Below are positions 56,938 through 64,000 of a DNA stretch of 64,000 nucleotides, in pieces; the stretch's first letter is position 1, and each line of letters opens with the position of its first letter. Under the pieces are notes generated by a model that searched no databases, was not told the origin of the DNA, and was given only the letters and a program-made list of their open reading frames with translations. The position numbers and the translations under genes were made by a program. The stretch comes from Bacteroidia bacterium (GTDB lineage Bacteria; Bacteroidota; Bacteroidia; Flavobacteriales; Flavobacteriaceae), in contig JAUIDI010000006.1 of NCBI GenBank assembly GCA_030428705.1, forward strand, positions 62,001 to 126,000, written 5' to 3'.

Positions 56938-58074
56938 TTAGTGCTTATTCCAAACCACCCGGTTCACATAATCGACATACGATAGAATGATACGCACGAC
57001 CTTTTCGCTGACATTGGGCATACTGTAATCGCCAACAAGGCGAAAGGTGCGCTCAGGGTCTCTTTTCTGGGCCTCCAAAGCGATTAGTCCTTGTAAGATG
57101 CGTTCAGAACTCAAACCGACCATCATGACCGAAGCTTCCTCCATGGCCTCGGGTCGTTCGTGCGCCTCCCGGATGTTGAGCGCCCTGAAATTCAATATTG
57201 ACGACTCTTCCGAAATTGTTCCACTGTCAGAGAGTACCGCAAATGCATTGCATTGCAATGCATTGTAATCGGTAAAGCCCATGGGTTTCATAAGCTGGAT
57301 CGCTTCGTGGGTCTTTAGTCCTTTTGAATCGAGCATATTTCTTGTACGTGGGTGGGTCGAAACAATGATAGGGTAGCCATATTTCTCGGCAATGGCATTT
57401 AACGAATCGATAAGCCCCTCAAAGTTTTTCGAGGCGCTTATGTTTTCTTCACGGTGTGACGACACCACAAAATATTCATTTTTTTTCAGTTTGAGATCTT
57501 CAAGGATGTTGGATTTGCCGATTTTTTCCTTGAAATGGTCCAACACCTCGAACATTGGGCTTCCGGTTTTGATAATGCGATCTGCGGGCAATCCCTCGCG
57601 GAGCAAATATTCGCGGGCAATGTCGCTATAGGTGAGATTGACATCTGAAATATGATCGACAATCTTGCGGTTGGTCTCTTCTGGTACCCGCTGATCGAAG
57701 CAGCGGTTACCGGCTTCCATATGAAAGATCGGGATTTTTCTTTTTTTTGCGGGAATGGCACAGAGGCATGAATTGGTATCCCCAAGCACCAAGAAAGCAT
57801 CGGGACTTATTTCTTCCAACAAAGGGTCGATTTTGATCAAGATATTGCCGACCGTCTCCGTCGCGTTCTTTCCCGCGGCGTTAAGAAAATGGTCCGGTTT
57901 GCGAATACCAAGGTCATCGAAGAATATCTCGTTCAATTCATAATCATAATTCTGACCGGTATGGACCAAGGTGTGTTCAATGGCCTCATTCTTGTCTAAG
58001 GCACTTAATACACGTGCAAGTCTTATAATTTCGGGCCGTGTACCCACAACCGTAATTACTTTTAGTTTTTTCAA
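56938..58074 (-). CDS. fnlC: UDP-N-acetyl-L-talosamine/GlcNAc 2-epimerase (FnlC/CapG, WecB family)
   Basis: This 378-residue non-hydrolysing 2-epimerase has VVGTRPEIIRLARVL at the N-terminus, LVLGDTNSCLCAIPAKK, HMEAGNRCFDQRVPEETNRK, and the nucleotide-site SDSGTISEESSIL. It follows FnlA/CapE and FnlB/CapF homologues, so the expected substrate is UDP-2-acetamido-2,6-dideoxy-L-talose, giving UDP-L-FucNAc. The WecB reaction alone would be the alternative. The start is TTG 58074; no ATG is available in frame. The upstream gap carries a heptanucleotide repeat tract. Confidence 0.93.
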   Translation of the reverse strand: MKKLKVITVVGTRPEIIRLARVLSALDKNEAIEHTLVHTGQNYDYELNEIFFDDLGIRKPDHFLNAAGKNATETVGNILIKIDPLLEEISPDAFLVLGDTNSCLCAIPAKKRKIPIFHMEAGNRCFDQRVPEETNRKIVDHISDVNLTYSDIAREYLLREGLPADRIIKTGSPMFEVLDHFKEKIGKSNILEDLKLKKNEYFVVSSHREENISASKNFEGLIDSLNAIAEKYGYPIIVSTHPRTRNMLDSKGLKTHEAIQLMKPMGFTDYNALQCNAFAVLSDSGTISEESSILNFRALNIREAHERPEAMEEASVMMVGLSSERILQGLIALEAQKRDPERTFRLVGDYSMPNVSEKVVRIILSYVDYVNRVVWNKH

Positions 58075-58177
58075 AATATATTTTAATTAGAATTTACGTT
58101 GCAAAATTATTTTTATCCAGTGTTCAACAAAAAAGCTGAAGCTCATGTGTCAAGTTCAAACGCAAGATTGTTGTTTT

Positions 58178-58233
58178 CCAACATCCAACATCCAACATCC
58201 AACATCCAACATCCAACATCCAACATCCAACAC
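58178..58233. repeat. Heptanucleotide tandem repeat (CCAACAT x7 plus partial)
   Basis: Seven perfect 7-bp units cover 58178-58226, followed by a degenerate unit CCAACAC. The tract lies in the 166-bp gap between fnlB and fnlC, 7 nt from the fnlB stop and 104 nt upstream of the fnlC start. Uniform units imply recent slippage and a copy number that varies between cells or strains. Confidence 0.95.
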
Positions 58234-58240
58234 CCAGCCA

Positions 58241-59380
58241 TCATACTTCTTCAAAATAAGTATCCGCATCTTGTGGGTCATAAGGCTCATTGATCCAAAA
58301 CAGGGTTATCAATTCCTCTTCTCCAATGTTTTTGATGTTATGGGTATACCAAATGGGCATATCGACATAAGCGGGTTCTTTTCCATCGAGATAATAATCG
58401 ATTACTTCATCGGTACCAATTTTACGCAATTGAATCAAGGCTTTTCCGCTGATGACTGCAAAACGCTCGGCCTTTCGTGTATGATAATGATTGCCCCTTG
58501 TAATACCAGGAACGGTGGTCGAGAATGAGAATTGTCCGCTCGTTTGTGTTCGGGCGATTTCCACAAAACTCCCTCTCGGGTCGGTATGTTTGGTATATTT
58601 AACCGGATAATGCGTTTCAGGAACATAACATCGGAAGGTATTGAACAAAGCCTTTTCGAAAGGTTGCTCTAAATTTGGGAATACACCATTCTCCATATAA
58701 TCGATTTTATAGTTTTTTAATAGCGTCAAAATTTCCGATACCTTTTTATGGTAATTTGGAGGAATGTCCAATTGAGAGCTATTCTTTCCTATAGAACGGG
58801 TCTCGGCACTCCCTTTGATGACTTCTATAAAATGCTGTACGAGCTCATTGACATAGATGAGTCCGATTTCCCCGTCGTTGATTATGGTCGCTTCTTCATT
58901 ACGAGCAATCTTGTGACAAAAAGTTGCCACCACGGAATTATAGTTGGGTTTGCCAAATGGACCGAATACATTGGGTATTGTTAGAGAAGTAAAAGAACCT
59001 CCATTGGAAGCGGCCCAAACCATAAATTTTTCCTTCCCTTCTTTTTTTGATTTTCCGTATAGATTGTCCTTTTCCTCCTGTGTGGAGGAAGAAAAAAGGA
59101 TGTGCGGTTTGACATTTTTATTTTCACAGGCTGATATTAACTTCGAGACCAAGTCGATATTGGTATTGTAAATAACATTTTGGTCTTCATGACGGTTCAT
59201 CGCGGCCAAATGCATGATGACATCGCACTGCGAAACGAAATTTTCCAAAATCGAACTTTTTGAAAAAGCGTTTCGGTCAAAAGGAATAAGCTCAAAACTT
59301 TCGTCAAGGGCAAGCCTTCGATAGAGGTGGTCGCCTACAAATCCGTTTTGTCCTGTGATACCTATTTTTTGTTTTTTCAT
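58241..59380 (-). CDS. fnlB: UDP-2-acetamido-2,6-dideoxy-hexos-4-ulose reductase/epimerase (FnlB/CapF)
   Basis: The 379-residue bifunctional protein has an SDR domain (residues 1-240: GITGQNGFVGDHLYRRL, VIMHLAAMNRHED, LYGKSKKEGKEKF with Tyr and Lys) and a C-terminal cupin (255-379: HTDPRGSFVEIARTQTSG, TRGNHYHTRKAERFAVISG, with metal His residues). CapF/WbjC proteins epimerise C3 (cupin) and reduce C4 (SDR) to give UDP-6-deoxy-L-TalNAc. It lies between FnlA and FnlC homologues and completes the FucNAc pathway. Confidence 0.94.
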   Translation of the reverse strand: MKKQKIGITGQNGFVGDHLYRRLALDESFELIPFDRNAFSKSSILENFVSQCDVIMHLAAMNRHEDQNVIYNTNIDLVSKLISACENKNVKPHILFSSSTQEEKDNLYGKSKKEGKEKFMVWAASNGGSFTSLTIPNVFGPFGKPNYNSVVATFCHKIARNEEATIINDGEIGLIYVNELVQHFIEVIKGSAETRSIGKNSSQLDIPPNYHKKVSEILTLLKNYKIDYMENGVFPNLEQPFEKALFNTFRCYVPETHYPVKYTKHTDPRGSFVEIARTQTSGQFSFSTTVPGITRGNHYHTRKAERFAVISGKALIQLRKIGTDEVIDYYLDGKEPAYVDMPIWYTHNIKNIGEEELITLFWINEPYDPQDADTYFEEV

Positions 59381-59384
59381 TGAA

Positions 59385-59813
59385 TTACCATTGTGCGGAC
59401 CATCGATCCGTGGGATATCTAAAATCGTCTTTTTGTGATTCGTTCAGCGAAAAGTTCGAAAACACCATGAGTCTTGAATCCTCAGCTTGCGCCTTGAACC
59501 CATTGGCATAACCTCCGGGAACTTCCAAAACAAAAGGATCGGCCTCGTTCAACGTAAAACTTTCGCATTGAAGGACGATGGAAGGATTCTCAAAATCGTC
59601 TATTTTAACGAGGTTGAGCAGAAAGCTTCCCGAATGGCAATAAAACCATTTTTTTTCTTCCTTATGGGCCTGCCATGCCCTTATTATATCGGTTGAACTC
59701 GGAGCTATCTCATAAAACCGAACGACCTGCCCCATATCAAAGTTATTGAAAAAACGCAACGTGCCCCGCTCATCGACATGGTCCGATCCATTTATTATTC
59801 GAGCCTTTTCCAC
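59385..59813 (-). CDS. WxcM-like cupin (sugar isomerase/epimerase family)
   Basis: The 142-residue cupin of the FdtA/WxcM group contains DERGTLRFFNNFDMGQVVRFY, a helix with IRAWQAHKEEKKWFYC (the usual RGxHAH position is changed to AWQAHK), GSFLLNLV and PGGYANGFKA. Family members isomerise dTDP-4-keto-6-deoxy sugars, but this one sits between fnlA and fnlB, so it may act on the UDP-sugar or have a support role. The start is GTG 59813, immediately after the TAA of fnlA with no gap, which implies coupled translation. Confidence 0.82.
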   Translation of the reverse strand: MEKARIINGSDHVDERGTLRFFNNFDMGQVVRFYEIAPSSTDIIRAWQAHKEEKKWFYCHSGSFLLNLVKIDDFENPSIVLQCESFTLNEADPFVLEVPGGYANGFKAQAEDSRLMVFSNFSLNESQKDDFRYPTDRWSAQW

Positions 59814-60818
59814 TTAAAGTTCCTGCTTGATATATTCCAAATTTTTGAGCAAAGCCTTTATGCCATTGCCATCTAAACGTTCGGTATTGTGGGAGTGGTA
59901 ATCCTCGATCTCACTGATGTCCGTTTCTCCTTCCGAATAATAGCGACTGTAGTTGAGGTCGCGGTTGTCCGCTGGAATACGGTAAAACTCACCCATATCC
60001 TCCGCTTTTTGCATCTCCTCCCGTGTGCACAAAGTTTCATAAAGTTTTTCTCCGTGCCGTGTTCCTATAATCTTTACCTCATTGTTCACACCAAAGATGT
60101 CTTTAAGAGCCAATGCCAAATCACCGATGGTACTTGCAGGGGCCTTGTTCACAAAAAGATCGCCCTGATTGCCGTTCTCGAAGGCGAAAAGCACCAGATC
60201 TACTGCATCTTCTAGCGACATTAAAAAGCGTGTCATTTTGGGATCGGTGATGGTCAACGGACTATTTTCCTTGATTTGTTTGACGAACAAGGGAATGACC
60301 GATCCCCGGGATGCCATAACATTTCCGTATCGTGTCAGGCAGACCGTCGTACTTTCTTCGGGAATGTTCCTTGAAGCGGCGACCGCTACCTTTTCCATTA
60401 AAGCCTTGCTAATGCCCATTGCATTTATTGGATAGGCAGCCTTGTCGGTGCTCAGGCAAATGATTTTCCTGACCTTATTGGCCACAGCCGCATCAATAGT
60501 ATTTTGGGTGCCGAAAACATTGGTTTTTGTTGCTTCAATAGGAAAGAATTCACAAGACGGCACTTGCTTCAACGCTGCGGCATGAAAGACATAATCCACA
60601 CCATTCATAGCATTTGCGATGCTATTGTAGTCGCGTACATCGCCGATGTAGAACTTTACTTTCTTGCTCTTTAACCGATTGCGCATATCGTCCTGTTTCT
60701 TTTCGTCACGGCTGAAGATGCGTATTTCTTTGATTTCGGTCTGCAAAAAGCGGTTGAGGACGGCATTTCCAAAAGATCCGGTTCCTCCGGTTATCAAAAG
60801 GGTCTTATCTTTGAACAT
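59814..60818 (-). CDS. fnlA: UDP-GlcNAc 4,6-dehydratase/5-epimerase (FnlA/CapE)
   Basis: This 334-residue extended SDR enzyme is the first step of UDP-L-FucNAc synthesis. It has ITGGTGSFGNAVLNRFL, the RDEKKQDDMR block, DYVFHAAALKQVPSCEFFP and CLSTDKAAYPINAMGISKALMEK. In the last motif Met replaces the usual catalytic Tyr before xxxK, as in CapE and relatives. It leads the reverse-arm operon fnlA, WxcM-like cupin, fnlB, fnlC, LtaS/GDPD fusion. No perfect -7 element is seen in the 156-bp gap to the divergent polymerase gene. Confidence 0.95.
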   Translation of the reverse strand: MFKDKTLLITGGTGSFGNAVLNRFLQTEIKEIRIFSRDEKKQDDMRNRLKSKKVKFYIGDVRDYNSIANAMNGVDYVFHAAALKQVPSCEFFPIEATKTNVFGTQNTIDAAVANKVRKIICLSTDKAAYPINAMGISKALMEKVAVAASRNIPEESTTVCLTRYGNVMASRGSVIPLFVKQIKENSPLTITDPKMTRFLMSLEDAVDLVLFAFENGNQGDLFVNKAPASTIGDLALALKDIFGVNNEVKIIGTRHGEKLYETLCTREEMQKAEDMGEFYRIPADNRDLNYSRYYSEGETDISEIEDYHSHNTERLDGNGIKALLKNLEYIKQEL

Positions 60819-60974
60819 GTTTTAGAAGTAAAATTGCCCTAAAATTAACATAATAAATGTTGAACGCCATCTTTCGACCGATGGTATTTGAATCGATTTA
60901 TAAAGAAAGACACGAAGTAGAGCCGAGTTTCTTTTTTTCAAGGGCTTTATAAATGCACCAACGCAAAGCGGCCG

Positions 60975-62342
60975 ATGACCAATTTAGGAAATACCATTCC
61001 AATGGCGTGGAGGGATAAAATCCCCTATTATTTATTGTTAGTGCTCTGTTTTTTCCCAGTAATGCCATTTGGGGTAATGTCCGTTGCAATAATGGCATTT
61101 GCGCTGAGCTGTATTGTTTGCAATTATCCTGATTTTGCCAAGAATCGCAAAAAAATAGGATGGAAGCCCTTTCTCGTAAATATTGCTTTTTATTTTCTTT
61201 TAGGTTTTACGGTATTGTATTCCGAAAACACGAAAAATGCTGTAGTACAATTGCAAAAAGCCTTGCCACTGGTGGTCTTGCCACTGGTATTTTTCTATTT
61301 CCCACCGAAAATCGATATAAAAAGGCGCAACATCTTGTTCATAGTTTTTATAATGGCCAATTTTCTCTTCGCCGGATACCTATTTAAATACCTGACAAAC
61401 AATGCCAGTGATTTTGAGGTCACTACAACACCCGGTCTAGTACTTTTTGAGGGATTGAAGGACGGGAACTTTTTTGCGCAATTGAAAGACTTGTGGAATG
61501 GTTCTTTTTATGAGGTTTTATATTATGCTCGCATGAAAGTCGAGAGCAAGCTTTACATCCATAAGACCTATGCTTCCCAAAACGTTCTTTGGTGTATATT
61601 GATGGTCTTATATTTCCTTTTCAGAAGAAACATGACATTGTCCATAAAGATCTTACTTGGCGTCGTTCTAATTTTGCTTATAGCATTATTGTTCTATTAT
61701 TATTCCCTTATCAATTTATTATTGTTCCTTGTACTGGTTCCCGGATACATTTTTTATAAAATTCCCTCAAAAAAGGGACGGGTCGCATTCGCAAGTTTGA
61801 TTTTCTTGATTTGTATCGGCCTTTTTTCATTTTTAAATACATCCCCACATGAGATTAATCCCCAAACGTATGAGGAGTATACACAGTTTGAACATCCTCA
61901 ATATATTCTAGATAATATCGCGACGATGTTCAATAACGATGACCGCTATGCGATCAATAAATGCAACGCGGATCTTATAGCTTCATCTTCGGTTTTTGGG
62001 CATGGCCTTGGCGATGTCCAGGATCAATTGGATAGCTGTTATGATAATTTGAATAAAACAGCGGGATATAGCCTCGATACGAAGACCCAAAATCTTAACC
62101 CGCACAATTACTATGCATTTTTATGGATAGCTGGAGGGATAGTTGTATTGTTGGCGTTTTTGTATATGCTGTTTTTCAATTTTTCCATTGGCTTTAAGAA
62201 TAAAGATTTACTTTATCTTGCTTTGCTCCTCCTTATTGCGTCCAATCTGATTGCCGAAAGTACGTTGAGCCGGGCCCATGGTATCTTGTTTTTTGCACTT
62301 TGGAATAGTCTTTTACTGACTAAAAATTTAGCTCGTGCCTAG
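60975..62342 (+). CDS. Wzy-like O-antigen polymerase/ligase
   Basis: The 455-residue membrane protein has about 10-12 helices and one large periplasmic loop (residues ~290-385). The O-antigen polymerase/ligase family motif is near the C-terminus: NPHNYYAFLWIAGG, followed by a last helix pair with ESTLSRAHGILFFA. It would join repeat units or attach them to a carrier. Overlaps or abuts the glycosyltransferase gene. Confidence 0.87.
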   Translation: MTNLGNTIPMAWRDKIPYYLLLVLCFFPVMPFGVMSVAIMAFALSCIVCNYPDFAKNRKKIGWKPFLVNIAFYFLLGFTVLYSENTKNAVVQLQKALPLVVLPLVFFYFPPKIDIKRRNILFIVFIMANFLFAGYLFKYLTNNASDFEVTTTPGLVLFEGLKDGNFFAQLKDLWNGSFYEVLYYARMKVESKLYIHKTYASQNVLWCILMVLYFLFRRNMTLSIKILLGVVLILLIALLFYYYSLINLLLFLVLVPGYIFYKIPSKKGRVAFASLIFLICIGLFSFLNTSPHEINPQTYEEYTQFEHPQYILDNIATMFNNDDRYAINKCNADLIASSSVFGHGLGDVQDQLDSCYDNLNKTAGYSLDTKTQNLNPHNYYAFLWIAGGIVVLLAFLYMLFFNFSIGFKNKDLLYLALLLLIASNLIAESTLSRAHGILFFALWNSLLLTKNLARA

Positions 62343-62343
62343 A

Positions 62344-63210
62344 ATGACCGACCTTGAGAAGCGTACCTACTCATTCGATGATTTTGTTATCGTTCTCGTA
62401 TTATACCGAACAGTATTGGAAGATTGTAATTCCTTTAAGACATTGGTCGGAACCTCTCGAATGGATAAGAAGATCGATTTATTGGTTTATGACAATAGTC
62501 CAGAGGTACAAGAGCGCCCCTTAGATTTTGAGCTTCAAGGATTTAAGGTCCGTTATATTTCGGATACAGGCAATCCGGGTATAGGAAAAGCCTATAATAC
62601 GGCTATTCGGTTTGCGAAGGAAAGAAGTAAGAAATGGATTCTTTTCTTGGATCAAGATACCCAGATTGCACCGGGCATGCTGCAATTGTACCTTGACACT
62701 ATCAATATTAAAAGGGAAATTCAAATTTTCGCCACTACCTTGTTTGGTAACGACGGTCGATTGATCTCCCCGTCAAAGTATCGGTTTAAAAGAGGTTTTC
62801 GACTTGAAAACATCCCGAAAGGAAAGGCTTTCTTAAAAAAAATACGGCCTATCAACAGTTTATTGTTATTATCAGCCGAAGTCTTCGAAACGGTGGGGGA
62901 CTATAACGAAGAAATAAAACTTGATTTTAGTGACCACGAATTTTTAGGAAGGGTCGAGAAACACTATCGTGAAATGTATGTCGTTCCCGCGGATAATAGG
63001 CATAGCCTGTCTTCGAGTGACGACCATGATTTGCAAAGCATCAAGTCAAGATTTATTATTTTTTGCAAAGGGGCCCATGTAGCGGGAGGTTCGGGGTTCA
63101 TTTCGGGGATGCAGTATTTTATAGTTTGCCTGCTCCGCGCATTAAAATTGGGCATTAAATTCAGGGCGTTGTTTTTTTTAAAGGTGGTATTTAAAGAATG
63201 GTTGGTGTGA
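62344..63210 (+). CDS. Family 2 glycosyltransferase
   Basis: This 288-residue GT-A enzyme has a VIVLVLYRTVLEDCNS start, DLLVYDNSPE, the loop DTGNPGIGKAYNTAIRFA and the DxD-type metal motif FLDQDTQIAPGM. The later INSLLLLSAEVFETVG and KLDFSDHEFLGRV are usual for rhamnosyl- or other polysaccharide transferases. I start at ATG 62344; an in-frame GTG at 62335 would overlap the Wzy stop. The acceptor sugar is unknown. Confidence 0.9.
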   Translation: MTDLEKRTYSFDDFVIVLVLYRTVLEDCNSFKTLVGTSRMDKKIDLLVYDNSPEVQERPLDFELQGFKVRYISDTGNPGIGKAYNTAIRFAKERSKKWILFLDQDTQIAPGMLQLYLDTINIKREIQIFATTLFGNDGRLISPSKYRFKRGFRLENIPKGKAFLKKIRPINSLLLLSAEVFETVGDYNEEIKLDFSDHEFLGRVEKHYREMYVVPADNRHSLSSSDDHDLQSIKSRFIIFCKGAHVAGGSGFISGMQYFIVCLLRALKLGIKFRALFFLKVVFKEWLV

Positions 63211-63212
63211 AC

Positions 63213-64000
63213 ATGAAAATTCCGTTAAAAATAAAATTGGGGAGTGCGTCCATTGCAGGGATTTTCTTTACAGTATTCTTGCTCGAACTTTTTTTGGGCG
63301 GTGCCGGAAGACTTACCACTTTCGGACCTTTGACGCTTCGAATGTATCTATTCATTTTAGGCCTGTTCGGGTTAGGACTTTTGTTATTGATGGGCAAGAA
63401 AATAACGAAGACCACGGTTTCGTTAATGTTGATTTTCGTTTGTGTCTTTGCGATTGCAACTGTGCGTGGGCTTTGGAACAGTGAGGAATATTCTCGAATA
63501 GTGGATGATGCCAAGATGGTCTCGTTTTTCTTTATTCTACCTTTTTTTGATATCATGATTAGTAGTTATCGCGTAGCAGAAAGGGTGGTTCGATTGCTGA
63601 AGTTCTCTGCCTTGTTCATGGCGGTCGCTTACCTTATATTTTTAGTAGTCCTGAACCTGAAGCTGATTCCTTTTTTAACGATTTATCGGGCCCTATCGAA
63701 ACCGGAATATTTTGCCGAATTCGGGTTTCGAGGAGAAATTGCCATGATTTACAAAGGCTTCGCCTATGTGGCCATAGGATATTTCTTTTATTTCTTTTCG
63801 CAAAAGAGCAAGCGAAATACCCTAAAAATTCTGGTGGTCTTTGTCGCGATCATGCTCACTCTGGTGAGGGCCTATATGCTTTTGATCTTTGGAATGACCT
63901 TCTTCTACATCGTCTATCGGTTTTTGGTGGCGAGACAAAATCGTCTATTGAACATTGTGGTAATTTCAGCCATTATAATCGGGGCCTTGGCTTTTGTGCC
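63213..64000 (+). CDS. Polymerase-like polytopic membrane protein, cut by right edge
   Basis: At least 262 residues are visible, with repeated hydrophobic helices (SASIAGIFFTVFLLELFLGG, MYLFILGLFGLGLLLL, VSLMLIFVCVFAIATVRG) and a short FRGEIAMIYKGFAYVAIGY segment. The arrangement suits an O-antigen polymerase/ligase-type protein, which would be the second in this locus. It starts about where the glycosyltransferase gene ends (in-frame ATGs at 63198 and 63213 are possible). The C-terminus is outside the window, so the key motif cannot be checked. Confidence 0.7.
   Translation, partial: MKIPLKIKLGSASIAGIFFTVFLLELFLGGAGRLTTFGPLTLRMYLFILGLFGLGLLLLMGKKITKTTVSLMLIFVCVFAIATVRGLWNSEEYSRIVDDAKMVSFFFILPFFDIMISSYRVAERVVRLLKFSALFMAVAYLIFLVVLNLKLIPFLTIYRALSKPEYFAEFGFRGEIAMIYKGFAYVAIGYFFYFFSQKSKRNTLKILVVFVAIMLTLVRAYMLLIFGMTFFYIVYRFLVARQNRLLNIVVISAIIIGALAFV

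Noticed and set aside
57241-57275. Dense palindromic TGCATTGCATTGCAATGCA sequence in fnlC
   Set aside because: It encodes NALQCNA, part of a segment conserved in CapG-type epimerases, so the palindrome arises from codons for a repeated peptide.
58178-58233. CRISPR-like array
   Set aside because: The unit is 7 bp without spacers; it is a simple tandem repeat.

Overview
The window is a stretch of chromosome from a member of the Bacteroidota, most likely a marine Flavobacteriaceae. Evidence for this: promoters of the TAnnTTTG type rather than TATAAT, almost no Shine-Dalgarno sequences, gliding/type IX secretion families (PorP/SprF, PorE-like OmpA, CHU_C C-terminal sorting domain, SprB-like repeats), a DUF4175-ybeY-mnmG gene block, and moderate to low GC. 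I cannot name the genus from the sequence alone.

Layout. (1) 1-13107, minus strand: a three-gene cell-surface operon. In transcription order it encodes a secreted Ig-like protein with a type B (CHU_C) sorting domain, a PorP/SprF beta-barrel fused to two SPOR-like domains, and a giant repeat adhesin that runs off the left edge (about 2,914 residues visible). (2) 13385-32794: mainly housekeeping genes. These are glnS, an SPFH protein, an AlkD-like protein, gltX (interrupted in frame by a palindromic repeat), DUF4175, ybeY, mnmG, a methyltransferase, an OmpH-like lipoprotein, a DoxX-like protein, DNA polymerase III delta-prime, pgk, an MltD-like transglycosylase and a DUF4837 lipoprotein. Two perfect parS-like palindromes flank mnmG. 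(3) 32878-37997: two paralogous 56-residue membrane proteins, a PorE-like OmpA protein with an N-terminal SPOR-like domain related to those in region 1, tatA, and an M23 peptidase. (4) 38004-41783: a GH3 protein, a small lipoprotein and a DUF6909-type protein. (5) 41786-64000: a surface-polysaccharide locus.

The polysaccharide locus has a forward arm (41786-50883): Wzz-like protein, rfbBACD for dTDP-L-rhamnose, asparagine synthase, TagD-like cytidylyltransferase, isochorismatase-like exported protein, and TagF-like CDP-glycerol transferase. A deleted methyltransferase pseudogene, a metallo-beta-lactamase-fold lipoprotein and a Wzx flippase follow. A reverse arm (60818-53959) carries fnlA/capE, a WxcM-like cupin, fnlB/capF and fnlC/capG for UDP-L-FucNAc, and then a 987-residue fusion of an LtaS-like phosphoglycerol transferase, an ILEI/PANDER-like domain and a glycerophosphodiesterase-like domain. 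Beyond it lie a Wzy-like polymerase, a family 2 glycosyltransferase and a second polymerase-like membrane protein cut by the right edge.

Taken together, the locus should make a rhamnose- and FucNAc-containing glycan. The TagD, TagF and LtaS/GDPD genes suggest it carries glycerol phosphate, which would be a teichoic-acid-like modification in a Gram-negative bacterium. That is my main candidate for a little-described system. The second is the recurring SPOR-like domain that ties the PorP/SprF protein to the PorE-like protein 23 kb away.
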